DNA of 64,000 nucleotides from Steroidobacteraceae bacterium (GCA_025451845.1 JANWJS010000037.1:1-64000); one strand, 5' to 3'; positions 25,737-35,443 are shown, counted from the first letter of the stretch. Program-made: numbers and translations. The notes: a model not told the origin generated them from the sequence alone.

Positions 25737-26423
25737 CTAGCTCGAGGCGGCCGCGAGAATCACTCCATCGGCTCTTTGCACGACAATCGCAAATCGCGCT
25801 CCCTCCGGCATCCGCGTGTGAAGCTCAACGGGCCGACCCCGCCAGTCACCGAGCCGGGTGATGCCGCGCACCACATTCACCTCACTGATCGTCGCACCGG
25901 AGTTCTCGCCGCCGCTCACGGCCGTTGTGTGCGCGGGGTCGAACTCGAACAACCACACAGTGCCCGGCCCCTTGCCGTGGCCGACGGAGACATCGAGCCC
26001 GTGCGGACCGCTGCGAAACGAGAGCGAAACCGCCCCGCCGGCAGCAATCTTCGCCCTTGCCTGCCCAATGGCAGCCGCCATGGCGCGGCTATCGGACCCG
26101 ATGAGGGACTGCTGCCCGTCAACGACTACCTGCGGGGTGTACACGACCGAGTCAGCGCGGAGCACAGCGTATGTCCTCTGCCGCTCGTCGGCGCCCGGGA
26201 GCGAATACGGATCCCTCCACGAGGCGTTGTTCCAGTAGGTTACGTGAAGGTCCAGCGCAAGAACATCCGAGTCCTGTGCGCGTACTCGCGTCAGCAGCGC
26301 ATCGGCCGGCGGGCAATCGGAGCAGGCGAGCGATGTGAAAAGCTCCACTACGACCGGCCGGGGAGCGGCGACTGCCGATCCCATCGCCAGCCCGAGAAGC
26401 GCCAGACTCGCGCCTCTGCTCAT
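25737..26423 (-). CDS. DUF1223 thioredoxin-like exported protein
   Basis: 228 residues with a signal peptide (cleavage near SAVAAP) and the DUF1223 pattern: VVVELFTSLACSDCPPADALL (Cys34, Cys37), HVTYWNNASWRDPYS and VYTPQVVVDGQQSLIGSD. The family has a thioredoxin-like fold, and the Cys-x-x-Cys suggests a redox role in the periplasm, but function is not established. It overlaps msrA (ATGA) and is expressed after it, hinting at a shared role in periplasmic oxidative damage. Confidence 0.8.
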   Translation of the reverse strand: MSRGASLALLGLAMGSAVAAPRPVVVELFTSLACSDCPPADALLTRVRAQDSDVLALDLHVTYWNNASWRDPYSLPGADERQRTYAVLRADSVVYTPQVVVDGQQSLIGSDSRAMAAAIGQARAKIAAGGAVSLSFRSGPHGLDVSVGHGKGPGTVWLFEFDPAHTTAVSGGENSGATISEVNVVRGITRLGDWRGRPVELHTRMPEGARFAIVVQRADGVILAAASS

Positions 26424-27175
26424 CGCGAAGCCTCCTGCCGCGCGCTATTCGGGGTGCTCGATGCGCTCACGAGCGTAGGTCGGGCAACGTACAGGGCGGG
26501 GAACCCCCTCGCGAGCGCGGCTACCTTGGGCGCATCGAAGGTCATGATGTAGAGGTTGTGCGGATGAAGAGTGGCGAAATCCTGGTGATAAGCCTCCGCC
26601 GCATAGAAGGGTCGCGCGCTCTCGATGCGGGTGACGATAGGAGCGGGGAAGAGGTGAGCACTCCTGAGCTGTGCCAGATAGGCTTCGGCAACTCTCCTCT
26701 GCGCTTCATCCAGCGGCCAAATCTCGCTGCGGTACTGCGCGCCCAGGTCGGGACCCTGATGATCGAGCTGCGTAGGATCCGTCACCACCGAAAAGTAGAT
26801 GCGCAGCAGGGTCCCGTAGCTCACGACATGCGGGTCGAAGGCAATCCTGACTGATTCCGCGTGACCGGTGGCACCCGTGCCGACGTCCTCGTAATGGGCC
26901 GTGCCGCGCTCACCCCCCGTATAGCCGGAGACCACCTCGCGGACGCCCTGCACATGCTGAAACACAATCTGCACGCCCCAGAAGCAGCCGCCCGAAAGGA
27001 TCGCCGTCTCGGACCCTGAGGTCTTCGCCAGGGGCTGATCGAAGGTAGGCGCGGGAGCCAGGGCCTGTGACTCGGTAGCCGACGCCGATTGGCGACTCAC
27101 ACCGACGATGAGTGCACCCGCCAACGAAGCCGTCGCTACGGCCGCGGCTGCCAGCATCGGAAAACGGTAGGCCAT
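26420..27175 (-). CDS. msrA: Exported peptide methionine sulfoxide reductase A
   Basis: 251 residues. An N-terminal hydrophobic segment (MLAAAAVATASLAGALIVGV) suggests secretion or membrane anchoring. The MsrA core follows: the catalytic Cys64 in SGGCFWGVQ, EVVSGYTGG, HAESVRIAFDP and DHQGPDLGAQYRSEIW. It repairs methionine-S-sulfoxide in proteins, here outside the cytoplasm. The ATG has a GGAG site upstream. No C-terminal resolving cysteine is present, so reduction may depend on a partner, possibly the Cys-x-x-Cys protein encoded next. Confidence 0.9.
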   Translation of the reverse strand: MAYRFPMLAAAAVATASLAGALIVGVSRQSASATESQALAPAPTFDQPLAKTSGSETAILSGGCFWGVQIVFQHVQGVREVVSGYTGGERGTAHYEDVGTGATGHAESVRIAFDPHVVSYGTLLRIYFSVVTDPTQLDHQGPDLGAQYRSEIWPLDEAQRRVAEAYLAQLRSAHLFPAPIVTRIESARPFYAAEAYHQDFATLHPHNLYIMTFDAPKVAALARGFPALYVARPTLVSASSTPNSARQEASR

Positions 27176-27320
27176 GTGCTCTGCTCCTCGAAAAAGGGAA
27201 TGGGACCGGATGCGGATCCGGATACTTCTATCCGAATTCGCCACATCCGCGCGGCGCGTTACATCGAGCTCGGCCCCCTCCTCTCGGGTGTCCCCGCTCG
27301 CGGGGGGTGAAACGCGACGC

Positions 27321-28915
27321 CTAGTTAGCGTGACCCTCGGCGAGCAGCTGCATGCGCGGCTCAGGCGCCTCAGCCGGGACACGGAACCAGGCAGCGTACA
27401 ACGCCGGCAGGAAGAACAAAGTCAACCCGGTCGCCAGCGTGATCCCGCCCATGAGAGCCACCGCCAAGGGGCCGAAGAAGGCGTCCTGCACCAGTGGGAT
27501 CAGCGCCAGCACTGCCGCTGCGGCGGTGAGCGTGATCGGCCGGAATCGCCGCACCGTGGCACCGATGATCCCTGGAACCGGTCTGGCGCCCTCGCGGATG
27601 TCGCGATCGATCTGGTCCATCAGGATGACCGAGTTGCGCATGATGATGCCGAGCATGGCGATGCTACCCAGCATGGCCACGAAGCCGAAAGGCTTGTCGA
27701 AGAGCAGCAGCGCCGGGGCAACGCCGATCAGGCCCAGAGGCGCCGTGAGCAGCACCATGAATGTCCGTGAGAAGCTCTGCAGCTGGATCATGAGCAGAGT
27801 GAACACTACAAACAACATTACCGGCATTTCCGCGTTGATGGAGCTCTGGGCCTTGACGTTGTTCTCGACCGCTCCGCCCACCTCGATGCGATAACCCAGA
27901 GGCATTTGCGCCCGCAGGCTCGTGAGACGCGCATCGATGGCGTTGGTCACTTCGATACCTTGTGCCCCGCCCAGAGTATCGGCGCGCACCGTGACGGTCG
28001 GCTGGCGGTTGCGCTCCCAGATGACGGCGTATTCAACGTTGCACGAGGGCTTTGCGATCTGCGACAACGGCACCGACCTGCCGGCCGCGGTCGGTATCAT
28101 CAGGCTCGAAAGGTTGTCCAGGTTGGCCCGCTCGGCGGGCGGTGCGCGCAGGTCCACCGCGATCAGCTTATCGCCCTCGCGACCATGCCGGTGCGCAACC
28201 CCGGGGTCAAAAGGCTCACCACCAGCACGATGGCGATGGCCTCGCCCACCGCCGCCTGGAAGTCGTCGACCGAATGCTCGACCGCGACGCCTCCATCCGT
28301 CACGGTGTGCAATGTCAGCCCCGCGGGCAGCCGCTGCTGTAATCCGGTCATCGCGGCCTGCAGATGCTTGCTCAACTGGATGACATTGCCCCCTGTCTGC
28401 ATGGTCACGCCTATGCCGAGCACGGGACGGCCCTCGAAGCGCATCTGCTGCTCCGGCGGATCCTCGTAACCGCGATAGATGTGTGCAATGTCGCCGAGCC
28501 GGAGCAGCCGTCCGTCGGCCCGGAAGGTGACTGCTTCGAGGCTCTTGACCGTATGGAACTGACCACTCTCGCGCAAAGTGATGTGGTCGCTCGCGGTCTC
28601 GTAGCTGCCCGCCGCGGTGACCGCATTCTGCGCGCGCAGTACCGCCTCGATGTCCGCCGGCGTGATGCCGAGGGTAGCCAGCTTGCGGGTGGAGATCTCG
28701 ACATGAATCACCTGAGTCTGCTCGCCGAAGTAATCCACCTTGGCGACCCCGGGTACCCGCAGCAGCTCTTCCCGCAGCTTGTCGGCAAAGTCGCGCAGCT
28801 CGGCGAAGCTAACCGGCCTGCGCAGTCCGGCCCGGGCAGAACGGATCGCCTGACCCGTCGGCGAGAGCCGCCCTGTTATGCGGGGCTTTTCAAGCGGCCG
28901 CCGGAGTTGAATCAC
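27321..28915 (-). pseudogene. Decayed RND efflux permease (AcrB/HME type)
   Basis: Two leftward fragments in different frames. The upstream piece (28915-28163) covers the second porter subdomain to the first part of the membrane region (VPGVAKVDYFGEQTQVIHVEIS ... EAIAIVLVVSLLTPGLRTGMV). The downstream piece (28157-27321) covers the last porter subdomain and the final helices (MLFVVFTLLMIQLQSFSRT, GIIMRNSVILMDQI). RND permeases have about 1,030 residues. Here roughly the first 130 and some 390 in the middle are missing and the frame changes at the junction. No membrane-fusion or outer-membrane partner gene remains. Confidence 0.88.
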
Positions 28916-28981
28916 GGCGCCGTCCAGACGACGTCAAACGATTGCCATTCGCCGGGCCGCCGCGCCACGTTCGCGAGCGGA

Positions 28982-29608
28982 TCATCCGTATCTCGAGCTG
29001 ATCATGTGAACCGCCCACCCTTCTGCAGCCAGAATTCCGGCGGACACGCCGAGGAACGCTCCCATGATCACGTCGCTGACGAAGTGCCAGTCGCCCACGA
29101 CCAACAGCGCCGCGGCAAGCAGGAGCAGGCCCGAGAGCAGCCCGACACTGGCACGGTAGAGCCGCATGAAAACTCCCACGAACGCTCCCGCCAGCACCAT
29201 GTGACCCGAAGGAAAGCTGCCCATTGCGAGATCGCTCGCGAGATGGAAGGCATGTCTCGCCCCATGCATGACCGCAACGGGATCCTGGACCCCGAAGAAG
29301 GGCTTCAGCACCTGATCGTTGATACCGTAGGCGCATATCGAGGCGAGACAGGCAACACCCAAGGCCTCCGCGAATCGCGAGATGTGGCCGCGCATCAGGC
29401 GCGCGACGATCAGGCTGATGACTACGACTGACTCCAGAGCCAGGATCACGGTCGCACCGAACGCAGTGCTTAGAGGGCTGAGATGACGACCGACACTCCA
29501 GAAGCGATGCACCACCCGCACATCCACCTCTTTGAACGAAAAAGCCGCCGCCGCGACACAAGCGACGAACCACAGCAGCCAGACCTCCAAGGCGACAGAG
29601 AAGCGTTT
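28982..29608 (-). CDS. PAP2-type membrane phosphatase
   Basis: About 208 residues with six hydrophobic stretches and PAP2 motifs: a weak first motif (KPFFGVQDP), a clear second motif GSFPSGHMV, and a third motif GDWHFVSDVIMGAFLG. The family dephosphorylates phosphatidic acid, undecaprenyl diphosphate or similar lipids at the membrane. I chose the GTG at 29606-29608, which has AGGAG ten bases upstream. An ATG at 29644 would overlap the LysR gene and lacks a ribosome site. Confidence 0.8.
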   Translation of the reverse strand, partial: KRFSVALEVWLLWFVACVAAAAFSFKEVDVRVVHRFWSVGRHLSPLSTAFGATVILALESVVVISLIVARLMRGHISRFAEALGVACLASICAYGINDQVLKPFFGVQDPVAVMHGARHAFHLASDLAMGSFPSGHMVLAGAFVGVFMRLYRASVGLLSGLLLLAAALLVVGDWHFVSDVIMGAFLGVSAGILAAEGWAVHMISSRYG

Positions 29609-29624
29609 CACCTGTTCCGAGCTC

Positions 29625-30578
29625 CTAACGATGAGTGAATGCACCCGTCCGCCGGCGCTTCGCGGCCCGCGGCGCGGCTGGCGGCGCCGGCCTGACGAAA
29701 TCGATGAACGCTCGCAGCGGCGCAGGCACGAGACGCCGTCCCGAGTAGTAGAGGAACGGTCCCGAGAAGCTCTGCCACCATGGCTCGAGAACAGGCTCGA
29801 GAGCCCTGCTCTCGAAATGCGGCTGCAGCCAGTCCTCGAAGCTTGAAATGATGCCGGTTCCCGCTATCGCGGCTGCGACCGCGAGCTCCGTCGCCGTGCC
29901 GAGACTCACGACCAACGGCCCGGTAGGGTCGATACTGACCACCTCGCCGTCGCGCTCGAACTCCCATGGCGGCATCGCGCGGCCGGTGAACCGGCCGCGC
30001 AAGCACGCGTGCTCGAGGAGCTCGCGTGGATGGCCGGGCCGTCCATGACGATCGAGGTAGGCGGGAGCCGCGGCAACCGCGAAACGCTGGGTGCGCGGTC
30101 CGATCGGTACGGCGATCATGTCCTGCTGCAAGCGCTCATCATAGCGGATGCCGGCATCGAATCCGGCGGCGAGCACATCGACGAGGCTGTCCTCAGCGAC
30201 CACCTCCAGGCGAATCTCCGGATAAGCGGCAAGAAAGCGCGGCACGATGCCCGGCAGCACCAGTCGTGCCGCGCTGACCGGGACATTGAGCCTGAGCGTG
30301 CCGGCCGGTGTGGCGCGAAACCCATTCACCACATCCAGAGCTGATTCAACTTCGGTCAACGCGCAGCCGAGACGCTCCAAAAGGCGCCTGCCAGCCTCGG
30401 TGGGCGCGACGCTGCGCGTTGTCCGGTAAAAGAGCCGAACGCCGAGCGCGGCCTCCAGCCGGCGCACCGCTTCGCTGAGGCCGGATGCACTCTTGCCGCT
30501 GGCGCGCGCGGCATCGCGAAAGCCGCGCGCGCGCGCCACCGTCACGAACGCATCCAGGTCACCGAGTTGGGTCTTCAC
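29625..30578 (-). CDS. LysR-family transcriptional regulator
   Basis: 317 residues. An N-terminal LysR helix-turn-helix (LDAFVTVARARGFRDAARASGKSASGLSEAVRRLEAALGVRLFYRTTRSVAPTEAG) precedes a PBP-like effector domain. It is divergent from the aldo-keto reductase gene with a 94-base shared region, the usual LysR-target arrangement. The AAxxxG...SxLSEAVRRLE pattern belongs to the subgroup paired with small oxidoreductases. Confidence 0.9.
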   Translation of the reverse strand: MKTQLGDLDAFVTVARARGFRDAARASGKSASGLSEAVRRLEAALGVRLFYRTTRSVAPTEAGRRLLERLGCALTEVESALDVVNGFRATPAGTLRLNVPVSAARLVLPGIVPRFLAAYPEIRLEVVAEDSLVDVLAAGFDAGIRYDERLQQDMIAVPIGPRTQRFAVAAAPAYLDRHGRPGHPRELLEHACLRGRFTGRAMPPWEFERDGEVVSIDPTGPLVVSLGTATELAVAAAIAGTGIISSFEDWLQPHFESRALEPVLEPWWQSFSGPFLYYSGRRLVPAPLRAFIDFVRPAPPAAPRAAKRRRTGAFTHR

Positions 30579-30672
30579 TGTTCGATATCTCGCACAGCCC
30601 GTGCGGATTGTGCCCGATTATCGCGCAGCCGAACACTGGCTAGAGTGCATGCCTACCGCGAGGAGATCACTC

Positions 30673-31554
30673 ATGCCAAGCATCGACAGGTCCGGCGCAT
30701 ACAGAATCGGGAACCGCAGCGTGAAGAGGGTCGGCTACGGCGCCATGCAACTTGCCGGGCCCGGGGTCTTCGGGCCGCCCAGGGATCCTGATGCGGCGCT
30801 GGCCGTCCTGCGAGAAGTGGTGGCGAGCGGCGTGAATCACATCGACACCAGCGATTTTTACGGACCGCACGTCACCAATCAGCTGATTCGCCAGGCGTTG
30901 CATCCGTATCGTGAGGATCTCGTCATCGTGACGAAGGTCGGCGCCCGACGCGGCGCAGACGGATCGTGGCTCCCGGCGTTCTCCCCGCAAGAGCTGACGC
31001 AGGCGGTCCACGACAATCTGCGCAATCTGGGACTCGATGTTCTCGAAGTGGTCAACTACCGCAACACGGGCGCTATCCACGGGCCGGCCGAGGGCTCCAT
31101 CGAGACACAGGTCAGCGCCTTGGCGGAGCTGCAGCGCAAGGGGCTGGTGCGCCACATCGGCCTGAGCAACGTCACACCCGCGCAGATCGCGCAGGCAAGA
31201 CGGATCTGCGAGGTCGTGTGCGTGCAGAATCACTACAACGTCGCACATCGCGCGGACGACGCGCTCATCGATGAACTGGCCCGTGCCGGCACCGCCTACG
31301 TGCCATTCTTCCCGCTTGGGGGCTTCAGCCCACTGCAATCGTCAGTCCTCTCCGAGGTGGCGCAGGGACTCGGTGTCACCGCCATGCAGGTTGCACTCGC
31401 GTGGCTGCTGCGCCGCTCCCCCAACATCCTCCTGATCCCCGGCACCTCTTCGCCCGTCCATCTGCGGGAAAACCTCGCCGCAGCCGCGCTGGACCTGCCA
31501 GAGCAGGCGATCGCCGCGTTGGACGGAATTGCGGCGCAGGCAAGCACCGCCTGA
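30673..31554 (+). CDS. Aldo/keto reductase
   Basis: 293 residues forming the AKR TIM barrel. Catalytic residues are visible: Asp/Tyr in HIDTSDFYG and Lys in VIVTKVGAR. The NADP-binding end is IPGTSSPVHLRENLAAA. The ATG (MPSIDRSG) follows a strong GAGGAGAT site; an upstream reading frame overlaps the LysR gene and is discarded. It reduces aldehydes or ketones with NADPH in the cytoplasm. The divergent LysR protein probably controls it. Confidence 0.9.
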   Translation: MPSIDRSGAYRIGNRSVKRVGYGAMQLAGPGVFGPPRDPDAALAVLREVVASGVNHIDTSDFYGPHVTNQLIRQALHPYREDLVIVTKVGARRGADGSWLPAFSPQELTQAVHDNLRNLGLDVLEVVNYRNTGAIHGPAEGSIETQVSALAELQRKGLVRHIGLSNVTPAQIAQARRICEVVCVQNHYNVAHRADDALIDELARAGTAYVPFFPLGGFSPLQSSVLSEVAQGLGVTAMQVALAWLLRRSPNILLIPGTSSPVHLRENLAAAALDLPEQAIAALDGIAAQASTA

Positions 31555-31581
31555 CTCCCCATGCAAAGCAGCACCCATTCC

Positions 31582-32265
31582 TCATTGCACGAGCAGGCGG
31601 CATCCGCCAGCCCGACACTCGAACTTTCCGACGGGCTGCAGCCTGGAGCGCCACTGCGTGACGTTGGCCAGAATCCTCGCCTTTCTGGCCCCCGTAATGC
31701 TGCGCACGTAGCGATTATTGAGTGGATCCCACGGACTATGGAAGCCGTCCATCTCCTTGATGGCCTCTTCCGGGCTCCTGCCGTCGACCAGCATGCGATA
31801 CGCCGCCGCAATGACGCCGGTGCGGTCGACTCCGGCCCGGCAGCTGATGAGAGCGGGCTTCGGCGCCTTCTCGATGATGGCGAGGACCTCCGCCACATGG
31901 TCGTCCAAGTGCCGGTGCGTCAGAACCTGAGTCGCGGGGAAATCGCGGACCCTGAAGTAGGTCACCGAGTCCACGACGCCAGGATCGAGATGCGCTGATT
32001 CGAACGAGTGCCGCACATCGAGCTGGAGACTGATGATAGTCCGGACACCGTGCGCGACCAGCCACTGCGCGTCGGCCCGGGTCGGTGCTTCCCCTCGCCA
32101 GAGCATCCCCGGAGTAATGACGCAAAAATTGCGTATGGGCGAGCCAAGATCATCACGGCAGGCGCCCGGAACAGTGTAACGAGACATATAGACGCAGCCG
32201 GAAAGGAGCAAGATCAGCATGCCCAGAAGCACACACCGCGCCTTGATCCAATCCCCATTCACCAC
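31582..32265 (-). CDS. Dual-specificity/tyrosine-phosphatase-like lipoprotein
   Basis: 227 residues from a GTG start with AAGG upstream. A lipobox LLSGC (Cys24) marks an envelope lipoprotein. The phosphatase loop is CRAGVDRTG, with Cys142 and Arg148; a conserved acid-loop Asp is seen in RVRDFPATQ. The residue before the catalytic Cys is Ser instead of the usual His, which may change activity. It follows the GH79-like gene by nine bases. Bacterial lipoprotein members of this fold may act on phosphoinositides or inositol phosphates; the substrate here is unknown. Confidence 0.78.
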   Translation of the reverse strand: MVNGDWIKARCVLLGMLILLLSGCVYMSRYTVPGACRDDLGSPIRNFCVITPGMLWRGEAPTRADAQWLVAHGVRTIISLQLDVRHSFESAHLDPGVVDSVTYFRVRDFPATQVLTHRHLDDHVAEVLAIIEKAPKPALISCRAGVDRTGVIAAAYRMLVDGRSPEEAIKEMDGFHSPWDPLNNRYVRSITGARKARILANVTQWRSRLQPVGKFECRAGGCRLLVQ

Positions 32266-32274
32266 TGCACCACC

Positions 32275-33726
32275 TTATCCCGACAGCGTCACCAACGCGC
32301 CGCTGACCCTCGGCATGCTCAATATCAGCTCCCCCCGACGGGCCGCGTAACTTTCCGTCTGCTCCGGCGCCCAGGCGCCGTCGTTCCCCACCACGGAGCC
32401 TCCGAACGTAACATCGGTCGTGTCGTCGGGCCGCGGTGCCATGAGCCGCATCACCGATGCCTTCTTCGCGCCGTTGGCGCGGATCGTCAGCATTCTGTCA
32501 GAGTCAAGGCTCTTGTTCAGCAGGACTACCTTCAGTGTGCCGTCACGTCCCTTCATCCCGTAGGCTGTGAACGAGCCGTCAGCCTTGCCATCCATCTCCG
32601 CCATTACCAAGCGCCCCGCCTCCGCTGCCGCGAAGAGGAGCATGCCGTAGTAGATCGGGCGCGCCACGAAGCCGCTCCCTCGTGTACCCGCGACGGGTGT
32701 ATACCAGCCGTAGCCACCGCCGTGAAAATTCACGCCGGTGGCGCCCGCCCGAGCCAACCGGTACATCAGGTCGGCGCCCCAAAGCGCTGACGCGAACGTG
32801 TCACTCACACCCGGCTTGCCACCACCGTAGCAGGAGTTGGTCTCGGCCATGCGGAACGGCAGACCGGTCTTCTTGCGAGTCGCGGCCGCCGCCTTGAATT
32901 CCGCCTCGAGCTTGCGGCTCGGGCTCAGCAATCGCTCGATGGTCATCGACGGGTCTGTTGGAGGTCCCTCGGCGTAATAGTGATGAGTCAGGAACGCCAC
33001 ATCATGGCGCAGATCGTTCGCGAAGCGCACGAGCCATCCGTTATCACCCGCTGTGTCGGGCCCCGAGAGGACGGCAGCCGGCACGCGCGCCTTGACCGCA
33101 CGAAAATAGCGCTGCCATTGCACCGCAAATTGCCGATAGTCGTAATCCGGCGGACGCAAGCCGTTCCTGTTGAATAAGTCCGGCTCGTTGCAGAGCTGGA
33201 ACGCGACGAGCTTATTGCCCATGACACGCGCCACATAGACCGCCTCATCCGCTACGGTCTCGGGGCTTTCGCTGCCCATGTTGAGGCCATAGATCAGCCG
33301 CCACCCGGACAGCTCGAGGAAGCCGCGCAGGTTGCGCACGGCAAGCGCCGTGACGGGCCGTCGCGGCGCCGGATGCCCGCCGGTATCAGGGCCGATCGCT
33401 TCGGGCAGTGGATGAATCGGTGTCCCGGACGGGGTCCAGACGCTGAACTCGCTGGTGTTGCCGCCAAGCCGAAGGACGCCGGCGGCGCCCAGCCGCCTGT
33501 GAAAACCGGCGAGGGCCGCGTTCTCCGGCGAAAAGAAGGTGGGGTCACTCAGCTGGGAGGTCTCGTAGCTGAGGCCCGTGAAGTCCGCGGCGATCAGGTT
33601 CCCGAGCCTGTCGGGGTACACAGTCAGACGGAATTGTTCCCCAACACCGGCGGCGGCAAGGCCCGGGGCCGTCATCGCCGTGCAGGAAGCCGCCAATGAG
33701 GCCGCGAGAAATCTGCGTCGATCCAT
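32275..33726 (-). CDS. GH79-like glycoside hydrolase (heparanase/beta-glucuronidase type)
   Basis: 483 residues with a Tat-like export signal (MDRRRFLAASLAAS). The clan GH-A (beta/alpha)8 barrel signatures are present: the acid/base Glu181 in FQLCNEPDLF and the likely nucleophile Glu295 in MAETNSCYGGG. A C-terminal beta-sandwich follows. The layout matches GH79 beta-glucuronidases. It probably removes glucuronic acid or a related sugar from a polymer in the periplasm. It is five bases from the MFS gene and nine from the phosphatase lipoprotein, so the three may form one transcript. Confidence 0.78.
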   Translation of the reverse strand: MDRRRFLAASLAASCTAMTAPGLAAAGVGEQFRLTVYPDRLGNLIAADFTGLSYETSQLSDPTFFSPENAALAGFHRRLGAAGVLRLGGNTSEFSVWTPSGTPIHPLPEAIGPDTGGHPAPRRPVTALAVRNLRGFLELSGWRLIYGLNMGSESPETVADEAVYVARVMGNKLVAFQLCNEPDLFNRNGLRPPDYDYRQFAVQWQRYFRAVKARVPAAVLSGPDTAGDNGWLVRFANDLRHDVAFLTHHYYAEGPPTDPSMTIERLLSPSRKLEAEFKAAAATRKKTGLPFRMAETNSCYGGGKPGVSDTFASALWGADLMYRLARAGATGVNFHGGGYGWYTPVAGTRGSGFVARPIYYGMLLFAAAEAGRLVMAEMDGKADGSFTAYGMKGRDGTLKVVLLNKSLDSDRMLTIRANGAKKASVMRLMAPRPDDTTDVTFGGSVVGNDGAWAPEQTESYAARRGELILSMPRVSGALVTLSG

Positions 33727-33731
33727 TGATT

Positions 33732-35318
33732 TTACTGCCCGTGTGGAGTCTGCCGCCGCGTCTCATCCTGCCGGATCGTAAAGACGGCAGTCAACGCACC
33801 GGCCAACGCCAGCAATGCCGCGATCCACATACCCATGCGAACCGTGCCGGTCAACGCACCCGTCACGATAGCGTCAGCCTGCCGTCGTTCCTTTGCTGAA
33901 AGGCCGCCCGGCATGGGTGGGACCACGAAACCGCCGCGCGCCGAATCCACCGTCGCTCGTACCGCGGGTGAAGCATGCACGCTAGCCAGGCCGCGAGCCA
34001 AAGAATGCTCGAAGGTTCCCAAGGCGACACTGCCGAGTATGGCAATCAGCAAGAGGCTGCCGACGGAAGCGGTCGCGTTGTTGATCCCGGAAGCGACGCC
34101 GGTGCGATCCGGCGGCACGGCGTTGATGACCGTCGTCGTCAGCGGAGCCACAGCGATGCCCATTCCAAGACCCAGTATGGTCATGGACACCAGCGTGACC
34201 CAATAGGCGTCCTTGCCGCCTCCCAAAAGGCCAAAACCCGCCGCCGCCAGCGCGGGTCCGCATATGAGCGCCCAACGGACACCGAATCTGTCGCCTAGCC
34301 GTCCGGACCAGCGCGACAGCAGTCCGACTACCAGCGTGAATGGCACATAAGCGACGCCGGCTGCGGTGGCCGAATAGCCGCGCGCCTGAATCAACAGGAA
34401 AGGTAGAAAGAAGAACGCGGCTCCCATGGCACCGTAGAGCAACAGGGTCAGCAGGTTGATTCCGCTGAAGCGACGCGAGCGAAAAAGCTCGAGCGGCATC
34501 ATCGGCGATGCGCTGCCGCGTTCAACGAGAACAAATGCCACGAGCAGCGCGGCTCCTGCCGACAGCGAGCCGACCACTACCGGGTGCTTCCATCCGAGCG
34601 TGGACGATGCCATGAGCCCATACGCCAGACTGGCGAGGCCCGTCACCGCCAGCAGGGCTCCACGCCAATCCACACCGGGCGGAGCATCGGGATTGCGGCT
34701 CTCCGGCACCCGCCGCACCGCGATCCACAGCGTGGGGATCGCGATCACGGGGTTGATGAGGAAGATCACGCGCCACGAGGCATGATCCACCAGCCAGCCG
34801 CCCAAGAGCGGTGCCAGACCCGCGGCGATCGCAGACGCGCCAGCCCAGATGCCGATCGCTGCGCCGCGGTCCCGCTCAGCGAACGCAGCTCCGATGAGCG
34901 CCAACGAGCACGGGACGAGCAACGCAGCTCCGAGGCCTTGAACCGCGCGCGTCGCGATCAGCACTTGCGCGTTCGGCGCGAACCCGCACCCCAGCGAGGC
35001 GACGGCAAACACACCCACACCGATGATGAACATCAGCCGGCGGCCGAATTGATCGGCCGCGGCGCCGCCGAGCAGCAGCAAGGCAGACATGCAAAGGGTA
35101 TAGGCATTGACTACCCACTGCATGGCCACGAGCGTGGTGCGCAGGTTGCTCTCGATGCCGGGTAGCGCCACATTGACGACCGACTCATCGACGAAGGCCA
35201 GAGTCGACCCGAGGACCGCGGCCGCCAAGACCCAGGATCGCCGGCGCGCGCACGCCGGCACGGCCGGACTGGAGCGAATCGCCCCGGCGCCGCACGGCAA
35301 TGCGTCCGGATTACTCAA
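33732..35318 (-). CDS. MFS drug/solute exporter of the 14-helix DHA2 family
   Basis: 528 residues with about 14 membrane helices. MFS motifs: LDxxIVN-like FVDESVVNVALP in helix 1, GAAADQFGRR in loop 2-3 and LGGWLVDHASWRVIFLINPV in helix 5-6. These are signs of EmrB/QacA-type proton-driven exporters. The first available start is a TTG; a GTG further in is possible. No fusion-protein partner (EmrA) is adjacent. It leads the leftward set with the GH79-like enzyme. Confidence 0.85.
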   Translation of the reverse strand: MSNPDALPCGAGAIRSSPAVPACARRRSWVLAAAVLGSTLAFVDESVVNVALPGIESNLRTTLVAMQWVVNAYTLCMSALLLLGGAAADQFGRRLMFIIGVGVFAVASLGCGFAPNAQVLIATRAVQGLGAALLVPCSLALIGAAFAERDRGAAIGIWAGASAIAAGLAPLLGGWLVDHASWRVIFLINPVIAIPTLWIAVRRVPESRNPDAPPGVDWRGALLAVTGLASLAYGLMASSTLGWKHPVVVGSLSAGAALLVAFVLVERGSASPMMPLELFRSRRFSGINLLTLLLYGAMGAAFFFLPFLLIQARGYSATAAGVAYVPFTLVVGLLSRWSGRLGDRFGVRWALICGPALAAAGFGLLGGGKDAYWVTLVSMTILGLGMGIAVAPLTTTVINAVPPDRTGVASGINNATASVGSLLLIAILGSVALGTFEHSLARGLASVHASPAVRATVDSARGGFVVPPMPGGLSAKERRQADAIVTGALTGTVRMGMWIAALLALAGALTAVFTIRQDETRRQTPHGQ

Positions 35319-35378
35319 TCATGCTCTCGAGCTGCTGACCAAGAGGAACGCTCCGCGGTCGATTACGTTTCCCGAATC

Positions 35379-35408
35379 TTGACCAATTGATTGCTAAAAT
35401 GGTTAAAT
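35379..35408 (+). promoter_or_regulatory. Likely promoter of the VOC-ArsR-SRPBCC operon
   Basis: TTGACC (35379-35384) and TTAAAT (35403-35408) with an 18-base spacer, in an AT-rich island unlike the surrounding DNA. Direct repeats ATTGCTAAA and ATTGCTGAA flank the -10 and are candidates for the ArsR-type repressor site. Confidence 0.5.
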
Positions 35409-35443
35409 ATTGCTGAACTAGACAATTTTATGAGGAGCCTTCC

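Noticed and set aside
27219-27234. CGGATA-CTTC-TATCCG hairpin before msrA as a regulatory RNA
   Set aside because: Short stem, no conserved context and not placed over a start codon; left as background in the 145-base gap.
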